A DNA stretch of 64,000 nucleotides from a virus: positions 1-64,000 of the IMG/VR virus record IMGVR_UViG_3300042309_001504. One strand, 5' to 3'. Below are positions 1-9,600 of the stretch, piece by piece; positions within the stretch are counted from its first letter, which is position 1, and each line of letters opens with the position of its first letter. The notes below the pieces were generated by a model. It ran no database searches, was not told the DNA's origin, and saw nothing but the letters and a program-made list of their open reading frames with translations. The translations under genes were made by a program, and so were the position numbers.

Positions 1-2
1 AT

Positions 3-1031
3 ACTCCACACTTAAATAATGTATATGCTGGACTTGGTATTCCTCCAACACTAACAGGCACATTTGGTGCAGCAGGCACAACAAATAATTTTATTAGTTT
101 AAAAACATTAACTCAAAGACTTCAATACGGTAGAGATGTATTAGTTCAATTTTGGGATAATGAAATTACGCTAGTACAAAAAGCAATGGGTTTTAGATAC
201 CCTGCTAAAATAGAATTTGATAGAATGGATCTTAGTAATGAAGAAGCTGAAAAGGCTTTATTAATTCAGTTGGCTGATAGAAATGTTATTAGTGATGAAT
301 TCTTACAGAAACGTTTTGGTGCTGATCCTGAAATGGAAAGAGTAAGACTTAATAGAGAATCTAACGATAGATCAGCAGAAAGAATGGTTCCAAAGATGGG
401 TCCGTATTCTAATTTAGAAAACGATATGAAAAAAATAGCTTTACAATTGGGATTGGCAACTCCTAGCGAAGTTGGTTTGGACCTGATGGAAAAACAAAAG
501 GGACAAAAAACATTATTAGAAATTAGAAATGAATTGGATATTAAAAAAGCAATAGAGGCTCCAAAATCAAATCCATTTAGTGGATCCAATACTAATCCTG
601 GAAGACCCGGTCAGGGTAGACCACAAGGTCAAAAAGATTCAACAAAACGCAAAACCAAACAATTTGCTCCACAAACAGGAGCATCACTAATTTTGAGTGC
701 TAATAAATTACAAGAAAAAATAAACAATGCCGTCAACCCTATTCTGCTTAATTTTTATAAGAAAAAAAATATGAGAAGTTTATCAGATCAAGAATATGTT
801 GAAGCCGAAATTTTTAAGAGCAAGTTACTATTTAGTATATCTCCACAAGATAAACATAATGATGAAACTATTATTAAAAACATAGAATCTATCAATAGTA
901 TTAATCCTATCTATTCTCAATATAATAAATTTATCACTAATTTAGAAAAAAGTATTGGCAAAGAATTATCTATAGAAGAAAATAAACAAGCTAAAGCCTA
1001 TTTTTATTCTTTGGTGTATTCACAATCTTAA
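3..1031 (+). CDS. Portal protein, C-terminal part (cut by window edge)
   Basis: The reading frame is open from the left edge, so the ATG at 186 is probably internal and the gene starts outside the window. The first visible residues contain a GIPPTLTG-like segment followed by a helix (LKTLTQRLQYGRDVL), which resembles the region of portal proteins that precedes the crown helices. A Gly/Pro/Gln-rich, basic low-complexity linker sits near the middle, then a helical tail. Position directly before the protease/scaffold and capsid genes fits a portal, the dodecameric ring through which DNA is packaged. It ends 11 bases before the next gene, whose AAGGAG lies just past the stop. Without the N-terminal two thirds the assignment rests on context and this short motif. 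Confidence 0.55.
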   Translation, partial: TPHLNNVYAGLGIPPTLTGTFGAAGTTNNFISLKTLTQRLQYGRDVLVQFWDNEITLVQKAMGFRYPAKIEFDRMDLSNEEAEKALLIQLADRNVISDEFLQKRFGADPEMERVRLNRESNDRSAERMVPKMGPYSNLENDMKKIALQLGLATPSEVGLDLMEKQKGQKTLLEIRNELDIKKAIEAPKSNPFSGSNTNPGRPGQGRPQGQKDSTKRKTKQFAPQTGASLILSANKLQEKINNAVNPILLNFYKKKNMRSLSDQEYVEAEIFKSKLLFSISPQDKHNDETIIKNIESINSINPIYSQYNKFITNLEKSIGKELSIEENKQAKAYFYSLVYSQS

Positions 1032-1042
1032 AGGAGTAAAAT

Positions 1043-2524
1043 ATGCATATTTTTGAACAAGAAATTAAAGATGGACTACAAGAACAAATAGCCGCAAAAT
1101 CATCCATATCATACGCTTCTGTTGCTACTCCATCTTTGTCTTCATCAGCACATAATATCAAACAAATTAAAGCATTAGCATCTGTTAATGACGACGATTT
1201 ATATTATGTACAATCAATTTTGGTAACATCTTCATGGAATAAAAATGATGATATTTTTGATAGTAAAGAAGTTTGGGCAGCAAAAAATACTCCAGAAGAT
1301 AAACCAACAAATCTAAATCATGATGAAAATATTATTATAGGCCATATAACATCAAACTGGCCTATTACCAATGACGGATTGCTAATTGATCCAGATACTC
1401 CTGTTGAAAATTTACCAGAAAAATTTCATATCTTAACTGGTTCAGTAATTTATAAAGCATATATTAATGATGAATTAAAAGAAAGAACATTAGCACTAAT
1501 TAAAGAAATAGAAAATGGCACAAAATATGTTAGTATGGAATGTTTTTTCAAAGGATTTGATTATGGTCTATTAGATAAAAGTTCCGGAGAATATAAGATA
1601 TTAACCAGAACTGAAGATACTTCTCATTTAAGCAAACATTTAAGAGCTTATGGTGGTTTAGGAGAACACGAAAATTATAAAATTGGTAGAGTTCTAAGAA
1701 ATATAACATTTTCTGGTAAGGGGTATGTTGATAAGCCAGCTAATCCAGATAGTATTATTTTAAACGGAATTAATAATACATATCCTAAAAAGAGTATATC
1801 TGTACAAATCGAAAATAATGATATTATAGAAAATATGGAAAAAAATGATTTTTCTGAAAATAATGGTGTAATTGCTAATAACATCGAAAGCGCTAATACG
1901 GAGACAAATCAAATGAATGAAGAAGTCAATACAACGAGCCAATTAGAAGCTAGTCTTCAAGCCAAAGAAAATGACTTGCAACTAGCACTTTCCAAGTTGG
2001 TTCAATGCGAAGCCGAAGCTGCTGAAAAAATGAAAAACAAAGACGAAGAAATGACCAAAAAAGAAGAAGAAATGAAAAAGATGAAGGCTAGTGTTGATGA
2101 ACTCAGCGAAGCCTTAGCAGCTTACAAAAACAAAGAAGAAGAAATGATGAAGAAAGAAAAGAAAAATAAGAGAATGGCTTCTTTGTTAGAGGCTGGTGTT
2201 GAACTAGCAGAAGCAGAAGCCACAGTTGATAAACTAGAACTTATTGATGATACTGCTTTTGAAACCATGACTCTTCTATTAGCTGCTCAAAAAGCTAAAA
2301 AACCAACCAAAGAAGAAACAATGAAAGAAGAAGCATCTGAAAACGATACCACAAAATCAACAGAAGTTATTGCTGATGAAAGTTTGTTGGAAAATGTTGA
2401 AGAAGACGCTTCTGCCATTGAAGTTACTGTTGGTGGCTCTGATGATGGCACAGAATCAACAAGAGCCGCATTAATCGATTTTGTATATTCCAGACTCGGT
2501 AAAAAACTCAATAAGGGAGAATAA
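1043..2524 (+). CDS. Prohead protease fused to scaffold domain
   Basis: 493 residues, start supported by AAGGAG seven bases upstream. Residues about 50-245 look like an S78-type prohead protease: an NLNH segment with H93, an II-G-H-I stretch, a D-D-G-L-L turn, and VSMECF with S164 and E166, which are the candidate catalytic His and Ser region. Residues about 295-400 are a Lys/Glu-rich coiled coil with repeated KKEEE and KNKEEE blocks, typical of scaffolding domains, followed by an acidic C-terminus. The protein would act inside the procapsid, first as internal scaffold and then cleaving head proteins. An internal in-frame start giving scaffold alone is possible (MNEEVN at about residue 291) but unproven. 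Family assignment is from motif layout, not a search. Confidence 0.62.
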   Translation: MHIFEQEIKDGLQEQIAAKSSISYASVATPSLSSSAHNIKQIKALASVNDDDLYYVQSILVTSSWNKNDDIFDSKEVWAAKNTPEDKPTNLNHDENIIIGHITSNWPITNDGLLIDPDTPVENLPEKFHILTGSVIYKAYINDELKERTLALIKEIENGTKYVSMECFFKGFDYGLLDKSSGEYKILTRTEDTSHLSKHLRAYGGLGEHENYKIGRVLRNITFSGKGYVDKPANPDSIILNGINNTYPKKSISVQIENNDIIENMEKNDFSENNGVIANNIESANTETNQMNEEVNTTSQLEASLQAKENDLQLALSKLVQCEAEAAEKMKNKDEEMTKKEEEMKKMKASVDELSEALAAYKNKEEEMMKKEKKNKRMASLLEAGVELAEAEATVDKLELIDDTAFETMTLLLAAQKAKKPTKEETMKEEASENDTTKSTEVIADESLLENVEEDASAIEVTVGGSDDGTESTRAALIDFVYSRLGKKLNKGE

Positions 2525-2528
2525 AAAC

Positions 2529-2978
2529 ATGGCTCTTAAACCTGATCGTATCGAACAATTAACAGATATTTCTTTTTTCATGAATACAGTGGCAGAAAGA
2601 GGCGGTGTTGTTTCTGCCGTAACTACTGGTTCTGGTGTGGCTATGGATAGTAGTGCTGCTGTAGTTGCTTACGCAGCCAATCCTTCTGGCGCTAAACCAT
2701 TAGGTGTTTTACTAAATGATGTTGTTAATATTGACCTAACACGTCAACATATCAACTGGCATAAAGATGAAATGCAATTGGGTGGCAAAGTAACATTGCT
2801 ACGCAATGGTCAAGTAACAACTAATCTTGTTGCTGGATCACCAACTGCTGGTGCCGATGCTTATGTTGCTGCCAGTGGTTATATTAGCACAGTTCAGGCT
2901 ACCGGTGCTGTTAAGATTGGTCAATTTCTTAGCGCTACCGATACCGATGGCTACGCAAAAGTATCAGTTAACCTATAA
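2529..2978 (+). CDS. Probable capsid decoration protein
   Basis: 149 residues starting at the ATG after AAGGGAGAATAAAAAC; a longer in-frame start at 2481 lies inside the previous gene and lacks a ribosome site, so it is rejected. The protein is rich in Ala, Val and Gly with alternating beta-type segments (GGVVSAVTTGSGVAMD, AYVAASGYISTV), like small trimeric decoration proteins of HK97-fold capsids. It sits between protease/scaffold and the major capsid gene, the usual place for a decoration or head-fibre protein. Codon use is richer in GC-ending codons than in neighbouring genes, as in the following capsid gene, consistent with high expression. Another small head protein is possible. Confidence 0.5.
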   Translation: MALKPDRIEQLTDISFFMNTVAERGGVVSAVTTGSGVAMDSSAAVVAYAANPSGAKPLGVLLNDVVNIDLTRQHINWHKDEMQLGGKVTLLRNGQVTTNLVAGSPTAGADAYVAASGYISTVQATGAVKIGQFLSATDTDGYAKVSVNL

Positions 2979-3001
2979 TTAAATAAAGGGAGAAACATAA
3001 T

Positions 3002-4012
3002 ATGTCGTCTAATACTGTTAGATTTCAACCAACACCAGAACTTACAGACCTTTTGGTTCGTTCTGGCTCGTTAAATAAAGACCAAGCTTTAGCAGCTAAT
3101 GCCGAATTTGCTAAAGCTTTAGAACTACCATTACGTCAAGGTATTCTTAATGGCGATATTCTAGATGGCATTTATGAGCCAATCACCCTTGCTCAAAGTG
3201 CTACTCCAGAATTTCCATTAGACTTCTTGGCTCCTGGTACAGAAAAAGATTTCGTGGCCTATACCATTCCAAATCACGGCTATATTCCACAAAAGCATGT
3301 GGAAGGTGATTATGTCATGGTTCCAACATATGATGTTGGCGCATCCATTGACTATCTCCTAAAGTATGCTCGTGATGCTCGTTGGGATGTTGTTGGTCGT
3401 GCTATGGAAGTTCTAGAAGCACAATTTGTTAAGAAAATGAATGATGATGGTTGGCATACACTATTGGCTGCTGGTGTTGATCGCAACATCGTTGTTTATG
3501 ATAGCGATGCTGATGCTGGTCAATTTACCAAGAGACTAGTTAGTTTGATGAAGACCGTTATGCGTCGTAATGGCGGCGGTAACTCAACATCTGCTAATCG
3601 TGGTATGTTAACAGATCTTTATGTATCTCCAGAAGCTATGGAAGATATTCGTAATTGGGGTATGGATCAAGTTGACGAAATTACTCGTCGAGAAATCTAT
3701 ACCGCTGCTGACGGTACTCTTAACAGAGTATTTGGTGTTAATCTTCACGACCTTGACGAATTGGGCGAAGGCCAAGAATATCAACTATTCTTCAGCAATC
3801 AACTAGGTGCCTCATTGGCTGCTAGTGACGTTGAATTGGTAGTTGGTCTTGATCTTCGTAAGAGAGACAGTTTCATAATGCCAATTCGTGAACAAGTTCA
3901 AATTTTTGAAGATGATACATTACATCGTCAAAAACGAGCTGGCTTCTATGGTTGGGCTGAACAAGGCTTTGCTGTTCTTGATAATAGAAGAGTAATTCTT
4001 GGCAGTCTATAA
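3002..4012 (+). CDS. Major capsid protein
   Basis: 336 residues with a clear ribosome site (AAAGGGAG) ten bases before the ATG. Length, position after protease/scaffold and decoration genes, and an N-terminal helical region followed by a mixed alpha/beta core fit an HK97-fold capsid subunit. Segments such as LYVSPEAMEDIRNW and FGVNLHDLDELGEGQEY resemble the P-domain spine helix and the following loop of T4/HK97-like shell proteins. Codon use is strongly biased (many CGT, GGC, GTT, CTT codons) compared with the AT-rich fibre genes, as expected for the most abundant virion protein. A strong rho-independent terminator follows 28 bases after the stop. No fold comparison could be run. Confidence 0.75.
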   Translation: MSSNTVRFQPTPELTDLLVRSGSLNKDQALAANAEFAKALELPLRQGILNGDILDGIYEPITLAQSATPEFPLDFLAPGTEKDFVAYTIPNHGYIPQKHVEGDYVMVPTYDVGASIDYLLKYARDARWDVVGRAMEVLEAQFVKKMNDDGWHTLLAAGVDRNIVVYDSDADAGQFTKRLVSLMKTVMRRNGGGNSTSANRGMLTDLYVSPEAMEDIRNWGMDQVDEITRREIYTAADGTLNRVFGVNLHDLDELGEGQEYQLFFSNQLGASLAASDVELVVGLDLRKRDSFIMPIREQVQIFEDDTLHRQKRAGFYGWAEQGFAVLDNRRVILGSL

Positions 4013-4040
4013 TCCTTAATATCATAGTCAAAAACAATTA

Positions 4041-4068
4041 AGGCTGGCTTTTGCCAGCCTTTTTTGTT
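4041..4068 (+). terminator. Rho-independent terminator after major capsid gene
   Basis: An eight-base-pair perfect stem (AGGCTGGC / GCCAGCCT) with a TTTT loop at 4041-4060 is followed by TTTTTGTT. It closes the head-gene transcription unit directly behind the major capsid gene. Confidence 0.9.
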
Positions 4069-4092
4069 GATATATAAAATTAGGTGTATAAA
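4064..4092 (+). promoter_or_regulatory. Possible sigma70-like promoter for the neck and fibre genes
   Basis: TTGTTG at 4064-4069 and TATAAA at 4087-4092 are separated by 17 bases, right behind the terminator and 22 bases before the next start codon. A restart of transcription is expected here, but this AT-rich DNA gives such matches by chance and the -35 overlaps the terminator tail. Confidence 0.35.
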
Positions 4093-4114
4093 ATTATACC
4101 AAGGAGATATTAAT

Positions 4115-4657
4115 ATGGCCTGGAAAAAAGATATAGTTTCTATAGTTAGAGTTTTAATTAATGATTTATCTCAGCCATATTCTTTTAGTGATACTAGATT
4201 ACAACAAGCAATAGTAGTAGCAGCACAATTTGTTAAAGCAGATTTAACATTTGATCAAGATTATACTTTAAATATAAGTTCTCCAGATATTAGTCCTGAT
4301 CCAACAGAAACAGAGACTAAAGATGATATATTCATAAACTGTGTATCTTTAAAAACATCGTGTATTATTGATCAAAGTATTTTTAGAACAAAAGCCACCT
4401 TAGAAGGTATTAAAACAGCTTTGGGTCCAGCACAATTAAGTGTTGCTGGTAATTTAGCTGGCTTTAAGATCTTACTAGATCAAGGTCCGTGCGCTCTTTA
4501 TACTAAATTTATAGAAGATTATGAAATTGCTAATGCTACAAATATTGCTGCTGTGCTTGGTCCATTTATTGGTAACAAATTTGATCCACGATTAACTAAT
4601 GCCAATTTGGGTTCATTTTATAGACATCCAGAAAGCGACAATGGTTTTTTTAGCTAA
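4115..4657 (+). CDS. Probable head-tail adaptor (neck) protein
   Basis: 180 residues from the ATG at 4115, chosen because AAGGAGATATTA precedes it; the in-frame ATG at 4064 lies inside the terminator tail and is unlikely. The N-terminal part (WKKDIVSIVRVLINDL, SDTRLQQAIVVAAQFVKADL) is helical and resembles small adaptor proteins that bind below the portal, where residues of this kind pack as a short helical bundle. The C-terminal part has no motif I recognise. First gene of the transcription unit after the capsid terminator. Assignment is by position and helix pattern only. Confidence 0.4.
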   Translation: MAWKKDIVSIVRVLINDLSQPYSFSDTRLQQAIVVAAQFVKADLTFDQDYTLNISSPDISPDPTETETKDDIFINCVSLKTSCIIDQSIFRTKATLEGIKTALGPAQLSVAGNLAGFKILLDQGPCALYTKFIEDYEIANATNIAAVLGPFIGNKFDPRLTNANLGSFYRHPESDNGFFS

Positions 4658-4669
4658 TGAGGTTGTCAA

Positions 4670-5074
4670 ATGCCAGCATCACAATATGACTTTAGTATTG
4701 AACAAGGGTCATCATTTAAATTATCATTAATATATAAAAATAGTAGCGAAACTCCAATAAATCTAACAAATTGGTGCGCTAGATTAATTTGGACAACAGA
4801 CGAAGGTTCGGTACAAACTTTTAGTACCACCAATAATGATTTTAGTCTTTATAAGTTTCAAATTTTTGGAAATGAAGGTAAATTATTATTACAAATTCCC
4901 GCCACAACAACCAATTTGTTCACTTTTGCAACAGCCAAATACGATTTGGAAATAGAGAGTCCGAACGAAATGTATACTGGTGGTGGTAATGAAATAATTA
5001 GATTATTATATGGTACTATTAAAATAGCTATTAGATATAGTGAGCAAAATAACATCTTGGATTGCCAACCATGA
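4670..5074 (+). CDS. Ig-like virion protein resembling BppU N-terminal domains
   Basis: 134 residues. The order of elements (an initial FSIEQGSSFKLSL strand, a P-I-N-L-T-N-W-C-A-R strand, a later K-Y-D-L-E-I strand and a final G-T-I-K-I strand) resembles the N-terminal beta-sandwich of baseplate upper proteins of lactococcal phages, which anchor receptor-binding proteins. The gene at 11620 has the same layout (KGTTFKLSF, DLTGYSARASI, GVYDIEI, QGTMTFSE), so the two are likely paralogues flanking the fibre block. Its stop overlaps the start of the next gene as ATGA, implying coupled translation. Role in fibre attachment is inference. Confidence 0.42.
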   Translation: MPASQYDFSIEQGSSFKLSLIYKNSSETPINLTNWCARLIWTTDEGSVQTFSTTNNDFSLYKFQIFGNEGKLLLQIPATTTNLFTFATAKYDLEIESPNEMYTGGGNEIIRLLYGTIKIAIRYSEQNNILDCQP

Positions 5075-5310
5075 GTGAGCCATTTATTATCTCTATTGAA
5101 AATACTGAACCAAATATTATAGCATTAGAGACTAGTTTTATTGATAATGTGGGAGTAATTGAAATAGAAAGATTTGGAACTCCTAGTGTAAATATAATTA
5201 TGGGACTTAGTCCTATAAGTGTAAGTGATTTACCAGATATTCCAGTTTCTAAAATTATTGGATTAGATGACTACCTAGATAGTTATGAATTTGACTGTGG
5301 AACCCCATAA
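5071..5310 (+). CDS. Small hypothetical protein coupled to upstream Ig-like gene
   Basis: 79 residues. The start at 5071 overlaps the preceding stop as ATGA; a slightly longer in-frame start at 5062 is less likely. It is acidic, beta-rich by pattern (alternating Ile/Val with polar residues) and has no membrane segment or signal peptide. It ends in DCGTP, echoing the GGTP end of the following fibre protein. Lying between an Ig-like adaptor and a fibre gene, it may belong to the fibre attachment apparatus, but I do not recognise a family. Confidence 0.55.
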   Translation: MSEPFIISIENTEPNIIALETSFIDNVGVIEIERFGTPSVNIIMGLSPISVSDLPDIPVSKIIGLDDYLDSYEFDCGTP

Positions 5311-5333
5311 TATTTAATAACGGAGAATCATAA

Positions 5334-6653
5334 ATGCCAGCTCAAACATTAATTCAAATTCGTCGTGGTACAGCAGCATCATGGACAAGTGCAAATCCAA
5401 CACTATTTGCTGGTGAATGGGGATACGAAACAGATACTGGAAGGTATAAAGTTGGTGATGGTTTAACATCATGGACAACACTACCATATTCTGCTATTAC
5501 TCCGAATGCTACTAATTTAGTTACTAATAGTGGTATTGGAGCGTCGTTTGGAGCTAATGGTTTGCCTGTAACGATTAGTGTTACCGGTATTACTAGCAGT
5601 CAAGTTATCGATTTTGGTAGTGCTGTTAGCGGAATTGTTACATCTATTAGTATTAGTACCGAAGAAATTATGGATATTCTAGGTACAGGACTAGTTGGAG
5701 CAAGTGGTATTGGCATAGATTATCAAGACTCTTCCGATCAAATTGTAGTAAATGTTACAGGAATAACATCATCTCAAGTCACTAATTTTAATAGTAGCGT
5801 TAGTGGATTATTGCCAATTACAGATCTAACTGCTGGTACTGGTATTGGCATAACTAATATTGGCACAGATTATACAATATCTGTTACTGGAATTACTACT
5901 AGTTTAATAAATGATTTTGCTAGTGGTGTTGGTAATATTGTGGACACGACATTAGTTGCTGGAACCGGAATAGATTTAGCATACAATTCTGGCACTAATG
6001 AATTAACTATTGCTACCACAGGAGTTAGTTTTAATGGCCATACTCATGTTTGGAGTAATATTACTGATGCTTCTACTAAAGCTACTCTTAGCGAACTAGC
6101 TTATTTATCTGGTGTTACAGCAGGAACAGCAACTGCTAGTAGAGCATTAGTTGTTGATGCTAATAAAGATATTGGTGGAATCGGTAGCATAACCACAACC
6201 GGCAATATTACAATTGGTGGAAATCTTAATGTTCAGGGTACTACCACAACAGTTAATAGTACAACAGTAGATATTGGCGATAATATTATACGAGTTAATA
6301 CTAGTGGATTAACTACTGGTGGATTTGAAGTTTATACTGGTGTTGATTATAAACAGTTAGTTTGGAATGTGTCTAATAATAGATGGGAATTTACTGGAGG
6401 AAATGTTTATACTACTGGTAATTTTATTGGTAATTTAACTGGAAATGCCGATACTGTAACTAGTGGTGTTTATACCTATCAAACTGGTACTGTTACTAGT
6501 ACAATGATTCTTGATGGCACAATAGTAAATGCTGATATTAATAGTAGTGCTAATATTAATGTGCAAAAATTAGCCAGTGGTTCTACTGGACAAGTATTAC
6601 AAGTTAGTAGTACCGGTATAATATGGGGCAGTATTGACGGAGGAACACCATAA
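5334..6653 (+). CDS. Tail fibre protein with shared N-terminal attachment domain
   Basis: 439 residues, start preceded by AACGGAG. Residues 1-55 (LIQIRRGTAASW, G-E-W-G-Y-E-T, Y-K-V-G-D-G, S-W-T-T-L-P) match the short domain found at the N-terminus of many fibre and tropism-determinant proteins; the next gene begins with the same domain. The rest is Thr/Ser/Gly/Ile-rich beta repeats, including SSVSGLLP and ATLSELAYLSGVTAG segments that recur in other phage fibres. It should be a trimeric fibre or collar protein on the virion surface. The first module of the block shares a VDTTL...YNSGTN...LTI segment with the next gene, indicating duplication. No enzyme motif was seen. Confidence 0.75.
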   Translation: MPAQTLIQIRRGTAASWTSANPTLFAGEWGYETDTGRYKVGDGLTSWTTLPYSAITPNATNLVTNSGIGASFGANGLPVTISVTGITSSQVIDFGSAVSGIVTSISISTEEIMDILGTGLVGASGIGIDYQDSSDQIVVNVTGITSSQVTNFNSSVSGLLPITDLTAGTGIGITNIGTDYTISVTGITTSLINDFASGVGNIVDTTLVAGTGIDLAYNSGTNELTIATTGVSFNGHTHVWSNITDASTKATLSELAYLSGVTAGTATASRALVVDANKDIGGIGSITTTGNITIGGNLNVQGTTTTVNSTTVDIGDNIIRVNTSGLTTGGFEVYTGVDYKQLVWNVSNNRWEFTGGNVYTTGNFIGNLTGNADTVTSGVYTYQTGTVTSTMILDGTIVNADINSSANINVQKLASGSTGQVLQVSSTGIIWGSIDGGTP

Positions 6654-6695
6654 TATCATAATAAAGTATATTTTAAAATAGTATTAGGATAAGGT

Positions 6696-9600
6696 ATGCC
6701 CGCATATAATTTAATACAAATAAGAAAAGGAACTAGCACCGAATGGGCAAACCAAAATCCTATTTTATCTAGCGGTGAACCAGGATTTGATATAAGTAAT
6801 AATATATTAAAACTTGGTGATGGAGTTACAGCTTGGTCTAATTTAGATCCTATAGGTAGTGGTTTTATTTCTTCGCATACCGAAATTAATGTATTAAGTC
6901 AAGAACCACAAGGATTTGTTAATAGAATAGATAGCTCTATCAGTTTTAATGATAGTACTAGAACTTTTACTATTCAACCTACTGGTTCTAGTTACGATGT
7001 TTATATTGAAGGTATTAAAGTTACTAAAACTGGTATTGAAACCGTAGTTATCGATAGTGGTACAGCATTAAATTATATTCATTTTGATACTGATACAAAT
7101 CAATTACAAACTAAAACTTCATTTTTTAATTTTGATACTGATGTTCCAATTGCTTTCATTCACTGGAATAGTGGTATTGGTCAAAGCACTTTTTTTGGAG
7201 AAGAACGTCATGGTATAAGAATGGATACTACTACCCACAAGTGGATCCACAATACTTTCGGTATGCAATATATTAATGGACTAAGTATTGGTAACTATGT
7301 TCTTGAGGGAGATGGGACATCAAATAGTCACGCACAAATTAGTATTAGTGATGGAACTCTTTATCAAGAAGATATAGTTATTAATATTGCTGATGGTGAT
7401 AATGGAATTGAATTTACTCAACAATTATATCCAACTGGTTATTTTCCAGTTTATTATCATAGTGGAATTACTGGTCAGTGGGTAAGAGATTCTGGAACAC
7501 CATATCCAGTTAAATACAATGCTACAAGAGCATTATACAATTCGTATTCTGGTGGAACTTGGTCAGTTATTAATGTTCCAAATAATAGATATTTTGCAAT
7601 GTGGCTCGTTGCTACAAATGATATTAATGATCCCATATTGTCAATCATGGGACAAAGAGAAGATAGTAGCTTGGGTGCTGCGGAAAATAATAATAACTGG
7701 ACTGATATTGATCTGACAAATATTCCAACAAATGAGCTACGACCATTATACAGATTAATTTTCTTAACAAATAATACTTTTACCAATACTCCAAAAAGTA
7801 GTTTACAAAGTATATTAGACTTAAGACGAAGCATTCTTACAACTACTTATGGTGTACCACAAAATGATCACGGTAATTTATTCGGCTTGGGTGACGATGA
7901 TCATACTCAATATGTTCATATAAATGAAGCCAGAATTATTAGTGCTAATCATACATTTACCAATGGATTAACCATTAATAATGGACTATTATCTGCTACT
8001 AGTGGTAATTTTACATCTTTAACACTTAACAATACCGGAGTTAGTATTAGTGGACATACCCATATTGTTAATGATATAACAGATTTTGCTTCTGGTGTTG
8101 CTCAAGAAGTTGATACAACATTATCGTCTGGTAGTGGAATATCATTAGTTTATAATAGTGGAACAAATACCCTAACTATTAGTGCAACAGGATTGGCTTT
8201 AACTAATCATACTCATACGTCTTCAAACATTACCGATTTTAATAGTAGTGTTAGCGGATTACTTCCAACCATTGCTAATAGTGGTGATAATAGAATACTC
8301 ACTAGCACCGGCTCAACCGTTGGAATTAATGCTGAAAGTAATTTATCTTTTGATGGAAGCTTATTAAATGTAATTGGTAGTGGAAATTTTTCTAGTGGAT
8401 TAGTGATTAATAATCAAACAGCCAGTACCATCGCAAGTTTTGATAGTAATAAAAATGTTGCTTCTTTAAGTACAGCAACTTATCCATCACTCACAGAGCT
8501 TAGTTATGTTAAGGGCATAACAAGCGCTATTCAAACTCAAATTGACTCTAAAGCAGCTACTAGCACAACTATTACAGCAGGCAGCGGATTAGCTGGTGGT
8601 GGCAGTCTTGCAGCGAATAGAACAATAGATATAGGTCAGGGCGATGGAATAACCGTTAGTACGGATAATATAGCTGTTGATAGTACGGTTGTACGAACTA
8701 CTGGAACTCAAACTATTAGTGGAACGAAAACATTTACAGGTGATACGGTTTTCTCAACTGGAATTACAATTAGTTCTAGTGGCACAAATGTTCCACTTAC
8801 CATTACTAACGATGGTACTGGAAATAGTTTTGTTGTTAATGATGTTAGCGGTGATGCCGATCCTTTTGTAATTGATGCTGCTGGAAGAGTTGTTATTGGT
8901 GGCACTTCCGCATTTTCTGATGCTCATAAGTTTTCAATATTAGGTGGTCTACCATCTACAGCAGGGGTAACTGTTGGGTTTATATTACGAGCATTAGTTC
9001 CATCTAGTAGCACAAATAATTTTATATCATATTTTAGCAACATGGGGACAGAGACATCTTCATATACATTATCATCGTTAGAACATTATGCAGCGAATCA
9101 GCAGTCATTGGGCGTTGGTTCGGCTATTGGAAGTCAATATGGGTTTGTTGCAAGAGATTCGCTTATTGGCGCTACAAATAATTATGGATTTTATAGTAAT
9201 ATTGCGAGTGGCACCGGAAGATTTAATTTTTATGCTAATGGAACAGCAATTAATTATTTTGCTGGAAATGTTGGAATAGGAACAACTGGTCCAAGATCAA
9301 AATTAGATGTTCGTGGATTATCTCAATTTGTTGCTTCGTCTAATGGAACACCAGCACTTGGCGCAAATACACATTATACATCTACATTTGAAAATTTCTC
9401 TGGTAATTATGGACTTGGTATTAATGTTAATGCTAGTACTGGTATTGTTTTAGTTCAATCTCAAAGATTTGACAGTACAGCAACTGCTTATGATATTGGA
9501 TTTCAAACTTTAGGGGGAAATGTTGGAATAGCGGAAACTTCTCCTGCTAGAAAATTACATGTTAAAGAATCATCTGGTATTTTTACTTCTAGATTTGAGG

